Part shown: positions 23,805 through 34,687 of the stretch, in pieces
How the letters are laid out: each line of letters begins with the position of its first letter
How positions within the stretch are numbered: the first letter of the stretch is position 1
DNA from: Avena insularis
Lineage: Eukaryota; Streptophyta; Magnoliopsida; Poales; Poaceae
Reading direction: 5' to 3'
Assembly (NCBI GenBank): GCA_023614405.1
Contig: CM042694.1
Location: forward strand, 93,045,285-93,109,284
DNA: 64,000 nucleotides
The notes under the pieces: model-generated
The model's input: the letters and a program-made list of their open reading frames with translations, nothing else
The model's database searches: none
What the model was told of the DNA's origin: nothing
Program-made: the position numbers and the translations under genes

Positions 23805-24263
23805 TAGATTGGATGTGGGACGCGTTCGTTCAAGAAACAATAGTATGTATCTTCGTGTTTCATTTATAATTGATATCTATTTTAAAACTATATACATATA
23901 AATTCCAATTAATGGTAATGTGTATGAAATTATTATCATAAGAAATTTGATATCCGGAGTCTGTGGATGTTAAATTTCATAGGACCAAGCATTATAAACT
24001 GCATGGAAAGCTGGGCCATTAAGAGAGATCCATCACAAAATTAATTGTAGAGGATGTTTTGGTTAAGAATTTCGTAATACAATTGTGCGATCGTGACTTT
24101 TATATGAAGTCATGTGTGGATTGTACATTAGACTTGCGCTCACATTGTTGCGCATGGACATATTTAAGTGGATCAGTAAGAAAACTCACTAAAAGATAAA
24201 TACAAAATTCACCAAAATTCCTGTAAAACAAAATTCACAAAAATTCCTGTTAATAAATTATTA

Positions 24264-24292
24264 GGCGTGCGTTGCACGTGCAAGTTTACTAG
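24264..24292 (+). mobile_element. Helitron-type 3' terminus (third, plus strand)
   Basis: Hairpin CGTGC-GTT-GCACG (24266-24278), ten bases, CTAG (24289-24292), then T. This gives the spacing and ending expected of a Helitron 3' end. The stem differs from the copies at 2054 and 14473, so it is another family. The body would lie to the left (23.8-24.26 kb or beyond). Confidence 0.5.
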
Positions 24293-24664
24293 TATAACAA
24301 GTGCACCCTTCCAAGGAAAATATACAAAAAGAATGGGAAAATCTGCATATGCAGTGCAGCGTGGCTACAACACTGTTCACGGGTCAGATGCTCCCCTGTA
24401 TTCCTCGCACAATTGTCGACCCTTTGCTCTAATCGGAGAATTAATCCTAGTTTGTATCATCATCCATAGAACCCACCAGAAAAGGGAAATGATAGGTATC
24501 ACCTGGGATCAAAATCAAACAAAACGATCCCCCGGGCCGTCCGCGCGTTCAGCTGACCATGCACGCCTTGCAAAAATAAAACTGCTCACATACACGCCTC
24601 GTCCGACGCGCACCTCGCAGCTCCTCGACGGCTTCGCGCCGCTACTCCAGCCACGCGGCGCCGG

Positions 24665-25025
24665 AGATGGACCCTCCTACCGGACCAAGCCACTGCCGCC
24701 GGCAAGATCCTCCGCGGCGCCACCGGATCTCCACCGCCGCCTGGCCCTCCTATCTCAGGCTAGGTCTCCGCCGGATGCTGCCGACGCCCACACCTCTGCT
24801 CGTCTCCCTGCAGCCATGGCCGGCCTCCTCCTAGTGCACCCCAGCCGGAGACGGTCCCTCCTACCGGACCGAGACACCGCCGCCGGCAAGCTCCTCCGCG
24901 GCGCCGCTGGATCTCCGCCGCCGCCGTTCCTCCCATCTCCGGCTAGGTCTCCGCCGGATGCTGCCGGCGCTCACACCTCTGCTCGTCGCCCTATAGCCAT
25001 GGTCGGCCTCCTCCTAGTGCACCCC
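24665..25025 (+). repeat. Imperfect tandem duplication, GC-rich
   Basis: A unit of about 180 bp occurs twice, each with CTCCTACCGGACC..., GCCGGCAAG.TCCTCCGCGGCG, TCCGCCGGATGCTGCC and GCCATGG.CGGCCTCCTCC in the same order. It reads as a proline- and arginine-rich peptide without a known domain. Confidence 0.75.
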
Positions 25026-25069
25026 ACGCGAGAGATGTAATATGATTACCGTTCTCTGCTAGCCCTTTG

Positions 25070-25755
25070 CTACGGTAGTAGCTTTTTTCCGTTTATATTT
25101 TTTGCTACATTTGTATATATTCTTAGCTACATAGTCATATTTGTTTTGCTGCTTTTGCTATTCCCAGAGTGGTACTATGATTTATGTGTGAATCGGTTTT
25201 GCTACATTCGCAAATATGTTTTGCTACAAATGTTTTGTGGTTCCGCTACAAGTGCGCAAATCTTTTGCTACGAGGTCCCAGATGAATCCCTTGCGATGTC
25301 TCCGGTGAAGTCAGCTCTGGCGATATCGATTATTGCTACATTTGTACAAAATTTTCGCTACAATTGTTTTTCAGTTTTGCTATAATAGTGTAAATTTTTT
25401 GCTACTTTGGCACATTGTTTTTGCTACAACCAATCTCTACGGTTTTGCTACAAGATCTCCGATGATGTCTCCGGCGATGTCCCCTTTGCTACATTAGAAA
25501 AAATATTTTGCTACAATCATTTTGTGGTTTTGCTATAATAGTGTAAATGTTTTGCTACGAGTTCTCCGGCGAGGTTTTTCCGGCGATATCTCCGGCGAAG
25601 TCGGTTTTGCTACATTAGGATATTTTTTTGCTACAAGGTCTCCAGCGAGGTCTAGCATGTCTGTTCTTTTTCTGTACCGAACTACTTTCTGTTACATATA
25701 GCAAAAGCGGGACTATCTGTAGCAAAAGCGGGCTTAGTTGTAGCAAAAGCGGGAT
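25070..25755. repeat. Dispersed TTTTGCTACA motif array
   Basis: About twenty TTTGCTA(C/T)-type motifs on the plus strand between 25070 and 25640, with variants of CTCCGGCGA.GTC between them. Three inverse copies (TAGCAAAAGCGGG) at about 21-22 bp spacing follow at 25698-25755. Confidence 0.8.
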
Positions 25756-25852
25756 AGAGGGACGAAAAGGAGATCTGGACCGTTGATTTGGTCCGATCGG
25801 ACGGCTGGGGAGTTTCCATCCCCGGGGTACGCGTAGCACTACCCACCAGAAA

Positions 25853-27022
25853 GCTAGTCAAAAGATTTACATACAGATCTATCACTATCGCCACTTGGTG
25901 ATCTTCTTCGATCTTACATTTTCACCTTTTTTCTGAAACTTTAATCCAGTGACCAGAAGGGGAAAAGGCAAAAGCTCCCGAATCTTCTTCCTGTGTTAGA
26001 GCATCTCCAATCCGTTGGTGCCCTCCAAGACAATTTCTGGATGAAAATTGATTCAATCCGGCGCTATTTTGGCCTTGGGGCAAAATATTCCCAGCCGTGT
26101 ACACCCGGGCTGACCGCCGCACCAACTTGCACCATCGAGTGACGACGACACCGCATAGTCGGCTAGCTCCTACACCAGGTTAATTAACTAGCGATGGCTG
26201 GAGCTGGCTTGCGCCCGCCGCCTTCCTCGAGCAGAGATGTAGACGCAGAGGCGTGGCTGTCTCGGCTGATTGGGATGGGACACCTTACACTTAATTACAC
26301 GGGCAACACAACACAACACGCATTTCGTCACGAAAAATACACTTGTGTCGCACACTCGTGGATCAAATCAAATCAATCAATGCGAGATGATTATTATTAT
26401 TGCTAGTACTGATTAACTAAACCCCTGGCACGTCTTTTAGTCGATCCGGATGCGTCGGGTCACATTGATTTCAGTTTAGTTGGTTCCTTTGCCTTGATTG
26501 TCCGTTGCAGGGGTCTTGCGTGACATCACCTGTCGATGTGTTGGAGTTTGTTAATAGAAGCTGCCATTAGAATGCATGCACGTTCACTGCTATTTTTTTT
26601 TCCCGAAGGAAGATACCCTTGTCATTTCCCTCAACCAAAATGAAAAGCAGGTTCATAGATATCGGTAGCTACAGTTCCACCTTTTTTGTTGCAAAATTTT
26701 ACCGATTTATTAATAATCATCAATAACGGTATAAAGAATTTTAAAAGTAATAAAAATAGGTGACTGGACCCTTTAGCGAAGACTATTGACGAAAAAAATA
26801 ATAATATTGCAATGTACGTACCCTTTGCGTACTCAATTCCCTAATGTGCACGTGTACTTGGCTTACACTTTGTACACCCGGGAGTACATGCAACTTGCAA
26901 GCGCGTACACGCATACCTGTGCATATGTGTAGTCTCATTAGACACGCATCTTAATTTAATCCTTCGTACACAGTTACTTAGAAAAGGAAAAAAATGTACT
27001 CCGTACATGGAGGACCGTACGT
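25853..27022. other. No recognised gene
   Basis: A sequence like the end of a Harbinger or hAT MITE (AGAGCATCTCCAATCCGTTGG) starts near 25998, but no partner end was found. Confidence 0.4.
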
Positions 27023-27810
27023 CACTACAGTAACTCCTCGCTACGCAGACGGCCGAAAGCCATCGGCATAGGACAAATTGCCATCGGTGTAGGTCTATGC
27101 CGACGGCAGCCGTCGGCGTAGCACGGCGTCGGCCTAGACAAAACTGCCGTCGGCATAGTAAAACTATCGGCATAGACGGCTACGCTGACGGCTAAGCCGT
27201 CGGCATAGATCAGATGGGTTCCACCAAAATGGCTGACGGCCGTTTGGCTACACCGACGGCTTAGCCATTGTCCTAGTTTTTTTTCAGACTTTTTTTTCCA
27301 ATTTTTCTATAAAAATCAGAAAAAAATTCAATATTTTTTTTCATTTTTTGAATTGTTTGAATCTTTCATCTCACGGGCTTTTTTTAACCTCTAAGTATGC
27401 TTAATCTCCGATTAAATTACACTTATGGTCAAATTTTCCGATCGGTCACACATGTTAATACTACTCTAGCCCCAGCACGCTTAACTTCTCTTTTTCTTCC
27501 GGATGAGGTTCCGATAAAGAAATTAGACATTACTAATAATATTACCTTATCAATCCTATTAACCTCTGGACCATGGTGTCACACGCCTTTATTTTTTAAA
27601 ATTCAAACAATTATTTAATTAAACAATAATAAAAAAGTAATAATAATCTTGATTTCAAATAAAAATAAAATAAATATTTTCCCTTTTTCTATTTAATATG
27701 GAAAAATTCATATCTTTAAATTCGTAAATCAGAATTCGAGAAATAAAATGTCTAAATCGATCAGAAAAATAAGAGGAATCCAAATATGACATCCATATAA
27801 TCTTGTGAAC

Positions 27811-27987
27811 CTAAAAATGATTGATAAACCTTGTCACATTGTAAAATTGATGAATCATATCATGTACATGTAGTTAATATCTGACCCACTCCATGTTGAT
27901 TTGGTAGAAATTTGTCTTTTTCACCAGGGGTAGACGGAAAGGTTTTAGATCCTCCTATTAGGACATTGTCCATGTAAGGTGGTCTAA
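27811..27987 (+). repeat. Internal direct repeat of the CACTA-like element, copy 1
   Basis: Shares order and sequence with 28488-28655: CCTAAAAATGATT, ATCATGTAC.TGTAGTT, GACCCACT, then GG.TGGA.GGAAAG-like and GGACATTGTCC. The copies are diverged. Confidence 0.7.
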
Positions 27988-28487
27988 TATTTTTTAAAAA
28001 TGGGTTGGTAGTATTTTGAAACTTTCATTGGTGGTTGCTTCACAAAACCACCCATTTTTTGCGCTCGAAAAATAGAAAATAGCTTTTTGATGCGACGAAA
28101 AAAAATTCCTCCTGCAACATTGTTCACCATCCTATTATGCACATGCATGCACAATATATGCACATTATCACAATTAATGGCTTGATTCTAGCCATAACAT
28201 TGGTCATTTGAACCGAAAACCAGGAAACCTCGAATGAGATAGGTCATTTTGTGAATGTTTTTTTTACGACATAATCAATATATCAAGTTTGATATTTTTG
28301 CTTCCAACTATGTCACATAATATGACACCGCGCGAAGGTTTCGAATTGTTTTGATCGTTTAAAAAATTATTATGCCTGTTTTAAACTATCGTCAAACTTT
28401 GTCGAACGACGGGCATGAAGATTTTGAGCTCGAGGCTGAGCCTCGCTAAACTTGCATTGGATCTCAGATGAAATAGCATATTATAAA

Positions 28488-28655
28488 CCTAAAAATGATT
28501 TTTATAAAAAATCATGAGCATCAAATCATGTACCTGTAGTTCAAATAATTTCGACCCACTTCCTACCGATTCAACATAAATTTTATCTTTTTCCTAAGGG
28601 TGGATGGAAAGATTTAAGATACTCACGTTGGGACATTGTCCTTGGAAGGTTGTCT
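28488..28655 (+). repeat. Internal direct repeat of the CACTA-like element, copy 2
   Basis: Partner of 27811-27987. Same orientation, with several small indels. Confidence 0.7.
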
Positions 28656-29202
28656 AGTTATTATTACATTCGAGATCCACTGTAAATTTAGCGAGGCTCG
28701 GCCCTAAGTTAAGGATTTTTTAGAATCCTCAAATTCAAAAGGAATTTTTTGATATAATTTTTGGAGAATTTGAACACTATTAAATGAATTTTATTTAGAA
28801 AACCTTGCAGTACACTATTAAAAAGACATGATGCATGATTAAAAGGATGATAGAGATATCATGTTTAGATTCTTCTCATTTTTCGGATTTGAGAAATATT
28901 ATTTGTCGAATTCTCATTTACGGATTTAAAGATATGAATTATTCTCAATTAAATATAAAAGGTAAAACAATATTCATTTTATTGTTATTTTAGTTCAAGA
29001 TTATTATTACTTATTTATCTTTATTTACTTAAGTAATGGTTTGAAATTTAAAAAATAAAGGTATGTAACACCATGGTGCAATGGTTAATAGGATTGACAT
29101 GGTAGTATTATCAACAAGGTCTAATTTTTTTATCTGAAGCTCATACGGAAGGAACGGAGAAATTGAGCGTGCTAGGCTAGAGTAGTATGAGGATGGGTGG
29201 CC

Positions 29203-29575
29203 GATAGAGAAGTTTGACCATGAGTGCAATTTGACCGGAGATTAAGCATACTTTAAGTTAAAAATAGACGCTTGTGGGATTAACGGGTCAATTTTTTTTT
29301 CAAAAAACAAAATTGAAAAAATGTCAAATGGCCGTTAGCCATATAGGTGGGCCCATTGACTATACCGACGGTTTTCCTACACCGACGGCACATTGTCCTT
29401 GCACCGACGAGGGATTACGCCGACGGGCAAACGTCGTCATAGCTTACATGACCATTTGCCGACGGGAACTAACCGTCGGCGGAGCGATCTATTCATGTAG
29501 TGCATAGTTATGTACACCCTAGTATACGTACAGCACAGACAGATGCCGTTCCATATCCATCTTTTTCCTGGAGAG
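29203..29575 (+). repeat. Tandem duplication across the CACTA end, copy 1
   Basis: Contains the last 300 bp of the element and 73 bp of flanking DNA. Copy 2 starts 13 bp after it. Confidence 0.88.
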
Positions 29576-29588
29576 AATCTAACACACC

Positions 29589-29940
29589 GATAGTAAAGTT
29601 TGACCATGAGTACAGTTTGACCAGAGATGAAGCATAATTTGAGTTAAAAACGATGTTTGTGAGATTAACGAGTCAAACAATTAATTTTTTTTTTTAAAAC
29701 AAAATTGAACAAAAGCCAAATGGTCGTTAGACATATAGGTGGGGCCCATCTAACCTATGCCGATGGCAAATTGTCCTTGCGTCGACGAGGGATTATACCG
29801 CTCATAGCCTACATGACCATTTGCCAACGGCAACTAACCGTCGGCGTAGCGATATGTTCATGTAATGCATAGTTATGTACACCCTGGTGTATGTACGGCA
29901 CGGACAGTTGCCGTTCCATATCCATCTTTTTCCTGGAGAG
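29589..29940 (+). repeat. Tandem duplication across the CACTA end, copy 2
   Basis: Same order as 29203-29575: GTTTGACCATGAGT, AAACAAAATTGAA, ATATAGGTGGG, the CACTA end (here CATGTAATG) and CCGTTCCATATCCATC. Since it includes flanking DNA, it arose after the insertion. Confidence 0.88.
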
Positions 29941-30240
29941 TCTCAGCCGTAGTTATTAGATCGTTAATTATCTGCTTCATCGCGCTAAGCAAAAGGTCCG
30001 GATCCATAGGTGCTTAGCTGAGACGGTGAAATAACTGCTGGCACCGCACTTACTTAGCGCGGGGCATACATCCTTCTCTAGCTCTATCCCCATGGCCCTT
30101 TCTCTTCTTGCAGAAGGAAAACAGCACCAGTACTACTGTAAAGTGGGACACGCACGCATCTCGCATGCGGGGAGAGGGAGGCCGGATTATGGACGGACGG
30201 ATGAACAGCGCTAGCTATACGGAATGTGATGATGGATCAA

Positions 30241-31849
30241 GGGCATCTCTACCCGGCCGGCCCGAGGCGACCTAAAATTACCTTTTTTGTCCGTTTAAGT
30301 CGGGCCGTGGGAATTTGGGTCGTGGTCCGGCCAACCGCTCCCGCTTGGCCAACAGGATGCTATCGATCTTTTTTGAAATTCAAACAGAGATAATAATACG
30401 CTAAAACCGGCAAAGTTCATATATATTCATATGTAATTTATATTCAAAATATAAAAGGCGGAATTTAAACTAGCCCTAGCTACTGATCTTCGCCGCCGCA
30501 CCGTCCATCCATCTAGGGTCAAGGTCGATGTACTCCGGCGACGTCCAGAGGTGTGCCGGTGGCTGGGCCGGAGCAGGCACGGGCTGGTCGATCACCTGCC
30601 CAGGCCACAGTGCCCACCCCGGTCCCTCCTCCGACGCGATCGGTGGTGTCCACCACGACAGTGGTGGCGCTGGAGGCAGCTCTGCGTTTTCCCGCACCAC
30701 CAGACTGATGAGCTGGACGGCCTCTTAGAAGCCGACCCACAAGGCGTCCCCGTCCTTCGCACTGGCCTGCTCAGTGAAGGCATCCTCATCGTAGCCCCGT
30801 GTCAGGAGATCCTGGTACTCCGGGGGTAGGTGTGTGGCGGCAGCTGCGACATCATCCACCACCTCCTCCTTGACAACAATGTCGTCGTCGAAGTAGTTGA
30901 CGGCGCCGTCGTCGTCGGGGTTGAAGGCAGGGACGTCATAGACATCCCACGACTCGAACTCGCCAGGGTAGGTGCTCGCGCGCCGCGCCCTGTGTTCCCA
31001 GGGCAGGAATTCTTTCCAGAAGTCTTGGCTCTGGTAGCCACGATCCCACCGGAGGGCTGATGGGAGCTTGCGGATGCGACGATGGATCTCCTCCTCCAGC
31101 ACTTTGTTCCCCTTGGGCATGGGCAGCACGAGCGCCACCAGGACCCGCTCCCGGTTGAGATGCTAGCCCATGGGGAGGGAGACATCGTGGTGGGTGATGC
31201 CGGCTCCCTCCCTCTATTGCCTCTCGCACTCCGCCAGGCAGAAGTAGCGGCGGTCGCGGCGGGGCTCCTCCACCTATCGCACGACGGGGCGGTGGGCGAA
31301 GTCCTGGGGCCACGGCAGTGGCACGACTCCACGAAGGAATGACGGCATGCCAGCCTTCTGCCTGCGCCGACGGCTCGAACCGAATTCGCTCGCCTCGTGG
31401 TCATTCTTGGCCTTCTTCATCCAGCGCGGCGTTTCATCGTTGGCGGTGGCGGAGGCGGTGGTGCTGGGAGGGGTGTATCTGGTGATGGCGAGAGGTGGGA
31501 AGTGCGGCACCGACGGGCAGGTTCTCGCACCTTCATCATCATTGCCGCCCTGGGAACTTAGGCGACGTCCCGTCAGTCACAGGCTGATGTCCCATCGGAG
31601 GTTGATGTCCCATCGGTATTGATGACGAAGGCTGCACCGGTCAAGCTACCGCTCGTGCCTCTGAATCGCTTTTGTGCTAAGCGGTCGCTGACGGATGGGC
31701 CAGTGGCACGCGCGGGAGGACACACGCTCGGTCCGTTCGCTTCCGCGCATAACGCATCGGCAATGCAAATTTGGTGGGCCGACGGGTCGTGCACGTCCCG
31801 TCCCCACGGACGCGTTCAGACGGATTGGGTCGTGGCGGCGGAGATGCCC
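30241..31849 (-). mobile_element. PIF/Harbinger-like element carrying a decayed gene
   Basis: Ends GGGCATCTC.../...GAGATGCCC, flanked by CAA and TAA. The matching site in the right arm of the inverted duplication is unoccupied and reads GGATTAATAATTAGC, so the borders and a TAA target duplication (left copy changed to CAA) are supported by comparison. TWA duplications and GGGCATCTC-like ends are typical of PIF/Harbinger. No transposase was found. Confidence 0.75.
30476..31510 (-). pseudogene. Uncharacterised decayed gene inside the Harbinger-like element
   Basis: One reading frame runs from an ATG at 31510 to the stop at 30476. Four in-frame stops interrupt it: 31274-31276, 31214-31216, 31163-31165 and 30725-30727. 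About 345 codons, GC-rich, no frameshift needed. Visible pieces: a basic WMKKAKNDHEASEF...RRRRQKAG stretch, GVVPLPWPQDF, an RRDRRYFCLAECE segment, a charged middle with LRWDRGYQSQDFWKEFLPWEH, a very acidic segment with DDDGAVNYFDDDIVVKEEVVDD, and a proline/tryptophan-rich tail. I do not recognise the family. Three stops are TAG, as expected from CAG decay. It is probably a captured or element-specific gene. Confidence 0.6.
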
Positions 31850-31947
31850 TAATAATTAGCAGGTCTGATCCCTAGCCTGGCTGGATGTTGCTAAATGTGT
31901 CCGCATCGACAGTGCCATAGTGTTGCCGCATAAAATCGAATAATCGT

Positions 31948-32567
31948 CAGTGGATGTGTCGGTGGCCAAGCCGCCTTTCAAAATGTGACGCGATGGACGA
32001 GCCCGGCCGGATCGACCACCGCCGCCGTACATCACGTATGTGTGTCTCTCACCGTCAGATTTCGGGCCTATAATCTTGGGCAAGAATGTGGTGTATATGT
32101 TCCCTTCAAACAAAAAAGATTGTGGTATGTCGACCGTCGACCTGCATATAGCTAGGCAAAGCATCGTAGCACCTAAGACTAAGACACACATGCACGTGTC
32201 GATGATGTATGTAACTGTAACTGTCAATCACCCGTTGGAGGCCGTCGGTGGGGGCTGTTTTTGGCTAGCACCTCGAAGGAATTTTGGGGGCTGGTTGGGA
32301 CGCCCGGTGGAGATGCTCTAGCTATCTCGATAACGTAAGGTCAGCACTTGCATGTCCTGGTCATGGTCAAAGCAACACACCCATCACTGGACAGGTCGGT
32401 GGTCAAGCTTATATATTAGTCGCGGCCAAACGTACATGCTCTCACATAACTAGCCAGCTAGCTTGCTAGTGTACTGAAGCTGCTAGTTGCTTGAAGCATG
32501 GGCAAAATGCTTGCAGCAAAAGGCAAGGCAGGGCAAAGAAAGGACGGTGATCATGGGGAAAATGCTA
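31948..32567. other. No recognised gene
   Basis: A segment near 32030-32085 recurs at about 32755-32805. GGTGGAGATGCTCTA near 32309 looks like a MITE end without a visible partner. Confidence 0.4.
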
Positions 32568-32690
32568 CTCCCTTCGACCCAAATTAATTGATTTGGATTT
32601 GTCTAGATTCGGATATATCTAGACATGTTTTAGTGTTAGATACATCCGAATGTAGACAAATTCAAGTCAATTAATTTGGGTCGGAGGGAG
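32568..32690. mobile_element. Stowaway MITE
   Basis: 123 bp, CTCCCTTCGACCCAAATTAA.../...TTAATTTGGGTCGGAGGGAG. Nearly its whole length folds back on itself. Left flank TA; right flank CA, a mutated TA. Confidence 0.9.
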
Positions 32691-34285
32691 CAGTTGCTTG
32701 AACCACGTGCCTATAGTCAGTCACTCACAACGCATTGCAGTACCAGCCGCCGTCGCCTATGTATGGCTGTCACTGTTAGATTTCAATTGGGCCTATGATC
32801 ATGGGCCTACCTTGCCCTAATGCTCTAATTCTATCTCCAACCTCATTGGGTCAGTTCTCTTACCTCTAAGTTAACTGATTTCTCCGTTGTCACATCCTCA
32901 TTCGTAGCAGCACCACAAATCCTATAATCATTTGACCTCTCACTCACGAACTAGACTCGACATGTCGACTAATATGGTGATGATGTCACTCTGAATTTTT
33001 CAAAATTCCACCAAAGTTCTGGTGATTTCGGTGCGCCAAAATATTTTTATATATGTCAAACCTTGACCAAAATAGAACTAGATTCAATTTTCTGCTGAGA
33101 AAACACACCAATTCTTTGAAAAAATATCAAAGTTTCTGATTTTTTTACTAGCTCTATAGTTATCATGAGTATACGATACTTGCATTTGATTACTATTTCT
33201 TGGTTTGCACCGCACAAAATCGTAGCCACAAAGGTAGGATTTTATTTTTATAAATCTAATGAAATCAAAATACTCTTTCTGCCCATATTTACATGGCGGA
33301 CACACATATCTAGGTTGACTTTCAAATATCAATTTGATTAATAAAATATGTTCATGTGCTGCCAAAATTTTGAGTTTTTATTTGAAAAATATTTCTTATA
33401 GTACAATTTTTATTACAGTCTTATGTATTACTGGTCAAACAGATGGTCTCAGTTAGATCAGCTAAAACAAGAGCTCCATGTAAATATGAATAGAAGGAGT
33501 GCATGCTGATAAAGTAGCTATATATCCGAAAAGTCCTTTTCGCTCCCGGGCTCCAGTGCTCCCTGCTTATTTTTTCAATAAACTTCACTTCTTGAAATAA
33601 AATTCCAAAAGTTGCTAATGATGTATCCCACAAATGTGCATAATCTCAATTCAAAGTATTATGTATTCTGAGCTACGCAAAAATGACAAAGTGTTTTTAG
33701 AATTTTATGAAACTCAAAAATATGGTTTTTGATTTTTTTAAAAGCGGGATCACGGGTGCCCATGTGCACCAAATCTCCACCTTATACATCGAATATTTCT
33801 GTTAACATATGAGAATGTATCTTATATTTTGGAGAGAGAGAGAGAGAGAGAGTATGGAAATATTGGAAAAATTATTGGAGCTTACAACAAGGCAAATTAA
33901 GAAACATGTGAGGGACCGAATCAAAGACACGTGCAATCGTGTATTAATTAGCTTTGTCACATCAGAAGATTCTATCCGTTGCTATATGCATATGTCACCG
34001 GACAAATATGCAACGGGAATGCACAAGCTTCATCGTCACAGTTTCATTTATTATATAGAATGCCAAGAGTGTACGTGTAAGTTTAGGGCCCTGCTAAGTT
34101 GCTTCTGGACAACACTCTTGTTTACTTCGATTTTACAAGTTGCGCTATCTAGAGCAAGATAGTTGTTTAATAAACTCTCTATCATGAGCTGTATAGCCAA
34201 ATATACATCCCATTGCCCGCGTGTGCCGTGTCCTTCTGTTCTTTTCTTTTTTTGTAATGAGGCTCGGATTGTCAATAGTTGGTAC
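32691..34285. other. AT-rich intergenic DNA, no recognised gene
   Basis: Contains a GA microsatellite at 33832-33852. No coding region is supported. Confidence 0.45.
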
Positions 34286-34687
34286 TGTTAGTTCATTGTT
34301 AGGGTCTCTAGGTGTAGATCTAGCGAGTACTAGGCCTGTACTTAGGAAAAGATGAATTTGCTAGTGGGATCTAGATGAGAACAACTAGGAGAAGAGAGAT
34401 AGCATACCGTCGGTCTTCATTGTCGAGGATGAGGTCGACATGGGGCGACGGACTGGTGGCAGCGGCGTGGTGGTACTTCCCGCCGCTACAGCGCTAGCCC
34501 AATCGGAGGCTCTAGTGTTTTGGGGTGTACGGTGGGGTGAGTGGGCACGACGAACCTTGGCGTTCGTGCCCCCGCCCCCCACCTCTTTTATGTGCGCTGC
34601 GCGATGGGGGCCCACCAACGACGGTAACGTTGGGCGCCCCCGATTAGGGCGCGAGACCGAGTCGGTCCCGTGGAGATCAAACTAACA
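34286..34687 (-). repeat. 3' LTR of the interrupted Copia element
   Basis: 402 bp, TGTTAG... to ...CTAACA. It keeps the in-LTR ATG (34439-34441, minus) and the donor-like G|GTATGC that follows. Confidence 0.93.

Larger units (their letters stand above)
24483..25840. mobile_element. Candidate non-autonomous Mutator-like element with motif array
   Basis: A 12-bp direct repeat ACCCACCAGAAA (24471-24482 and 25841-25852) brackets about 1.36 kb. The ends are loosely inverted: GGTATCACCTGGGAT and CCCCGGGCCGTCCG on the left, and on the right, read on minus, GCGTACCCCGGGGAT and TCCCCAGCCGTCCG. That is the style of Mutator-like long terminal repeats, whose 9-11 bp target duplications would fit. Inside are a GC-rich tandem duplication (about 24665-25025) and an AT-rich array of TTTTGCTACA motifs. 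A 257-codon open frame crosses the left border and is explained by the duplication. Boundaries are not certain. Confidence 0.45.
27023..29502. mobile_element. CACTA-like element with long inverted arms
   Basis: Begins CACTACAG (27023) and ends in the reverse complement CATGTAGTG (29502). The first 30 bases of each end align (CACTACA, TCGCTACGC, GACGG). Subterminal repeats of the type GCCGTCGGCATAG crowd both ends, as in CACTA elements. Inverted similarity continues far inside: about 27023-27795 pairs with about 28857-29502. The three flanking bases are CGT and CAT, an imperfect target duplication. No transposase is visible, so it is non-autonomous. A direct repeat of about 170-180 bp lies in the middle. 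Confidence 0.75.
29871..31947 (+). repeat. Left arm of a distant inverted duplication
   Basis: About 470 bp of non-element sequence (29871-30240 and 31850-31947) matches the reverse complement of DNA at 60872-61045 and about 62590-63050, upstream of the NAC gene. Shared runs include GGATCCGGACCTTTTGCTTAG (on one strand), GGACGGACGGATGAACAGCG and GCTAAATGTGTCCGC. A Harbinger-like insertion (30241-31849) splits this arm. Confidence 0.85.

Noticed and set aside
24267..25040. 257-codon plus-strand frame
   Set aside because: It crosses the Helitron-type end and the left border of the Mutator-like candidate; its second half is the translated tandem duplication. Not a gene.
25996..26030. AGAGCATCTCCAATCC as a Harbinger or hAT terminus
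   Set aside because: No matching opposite end within several kb; the similar GGAGATGCTCTA at 32309 is too far and separated by other intact elements.
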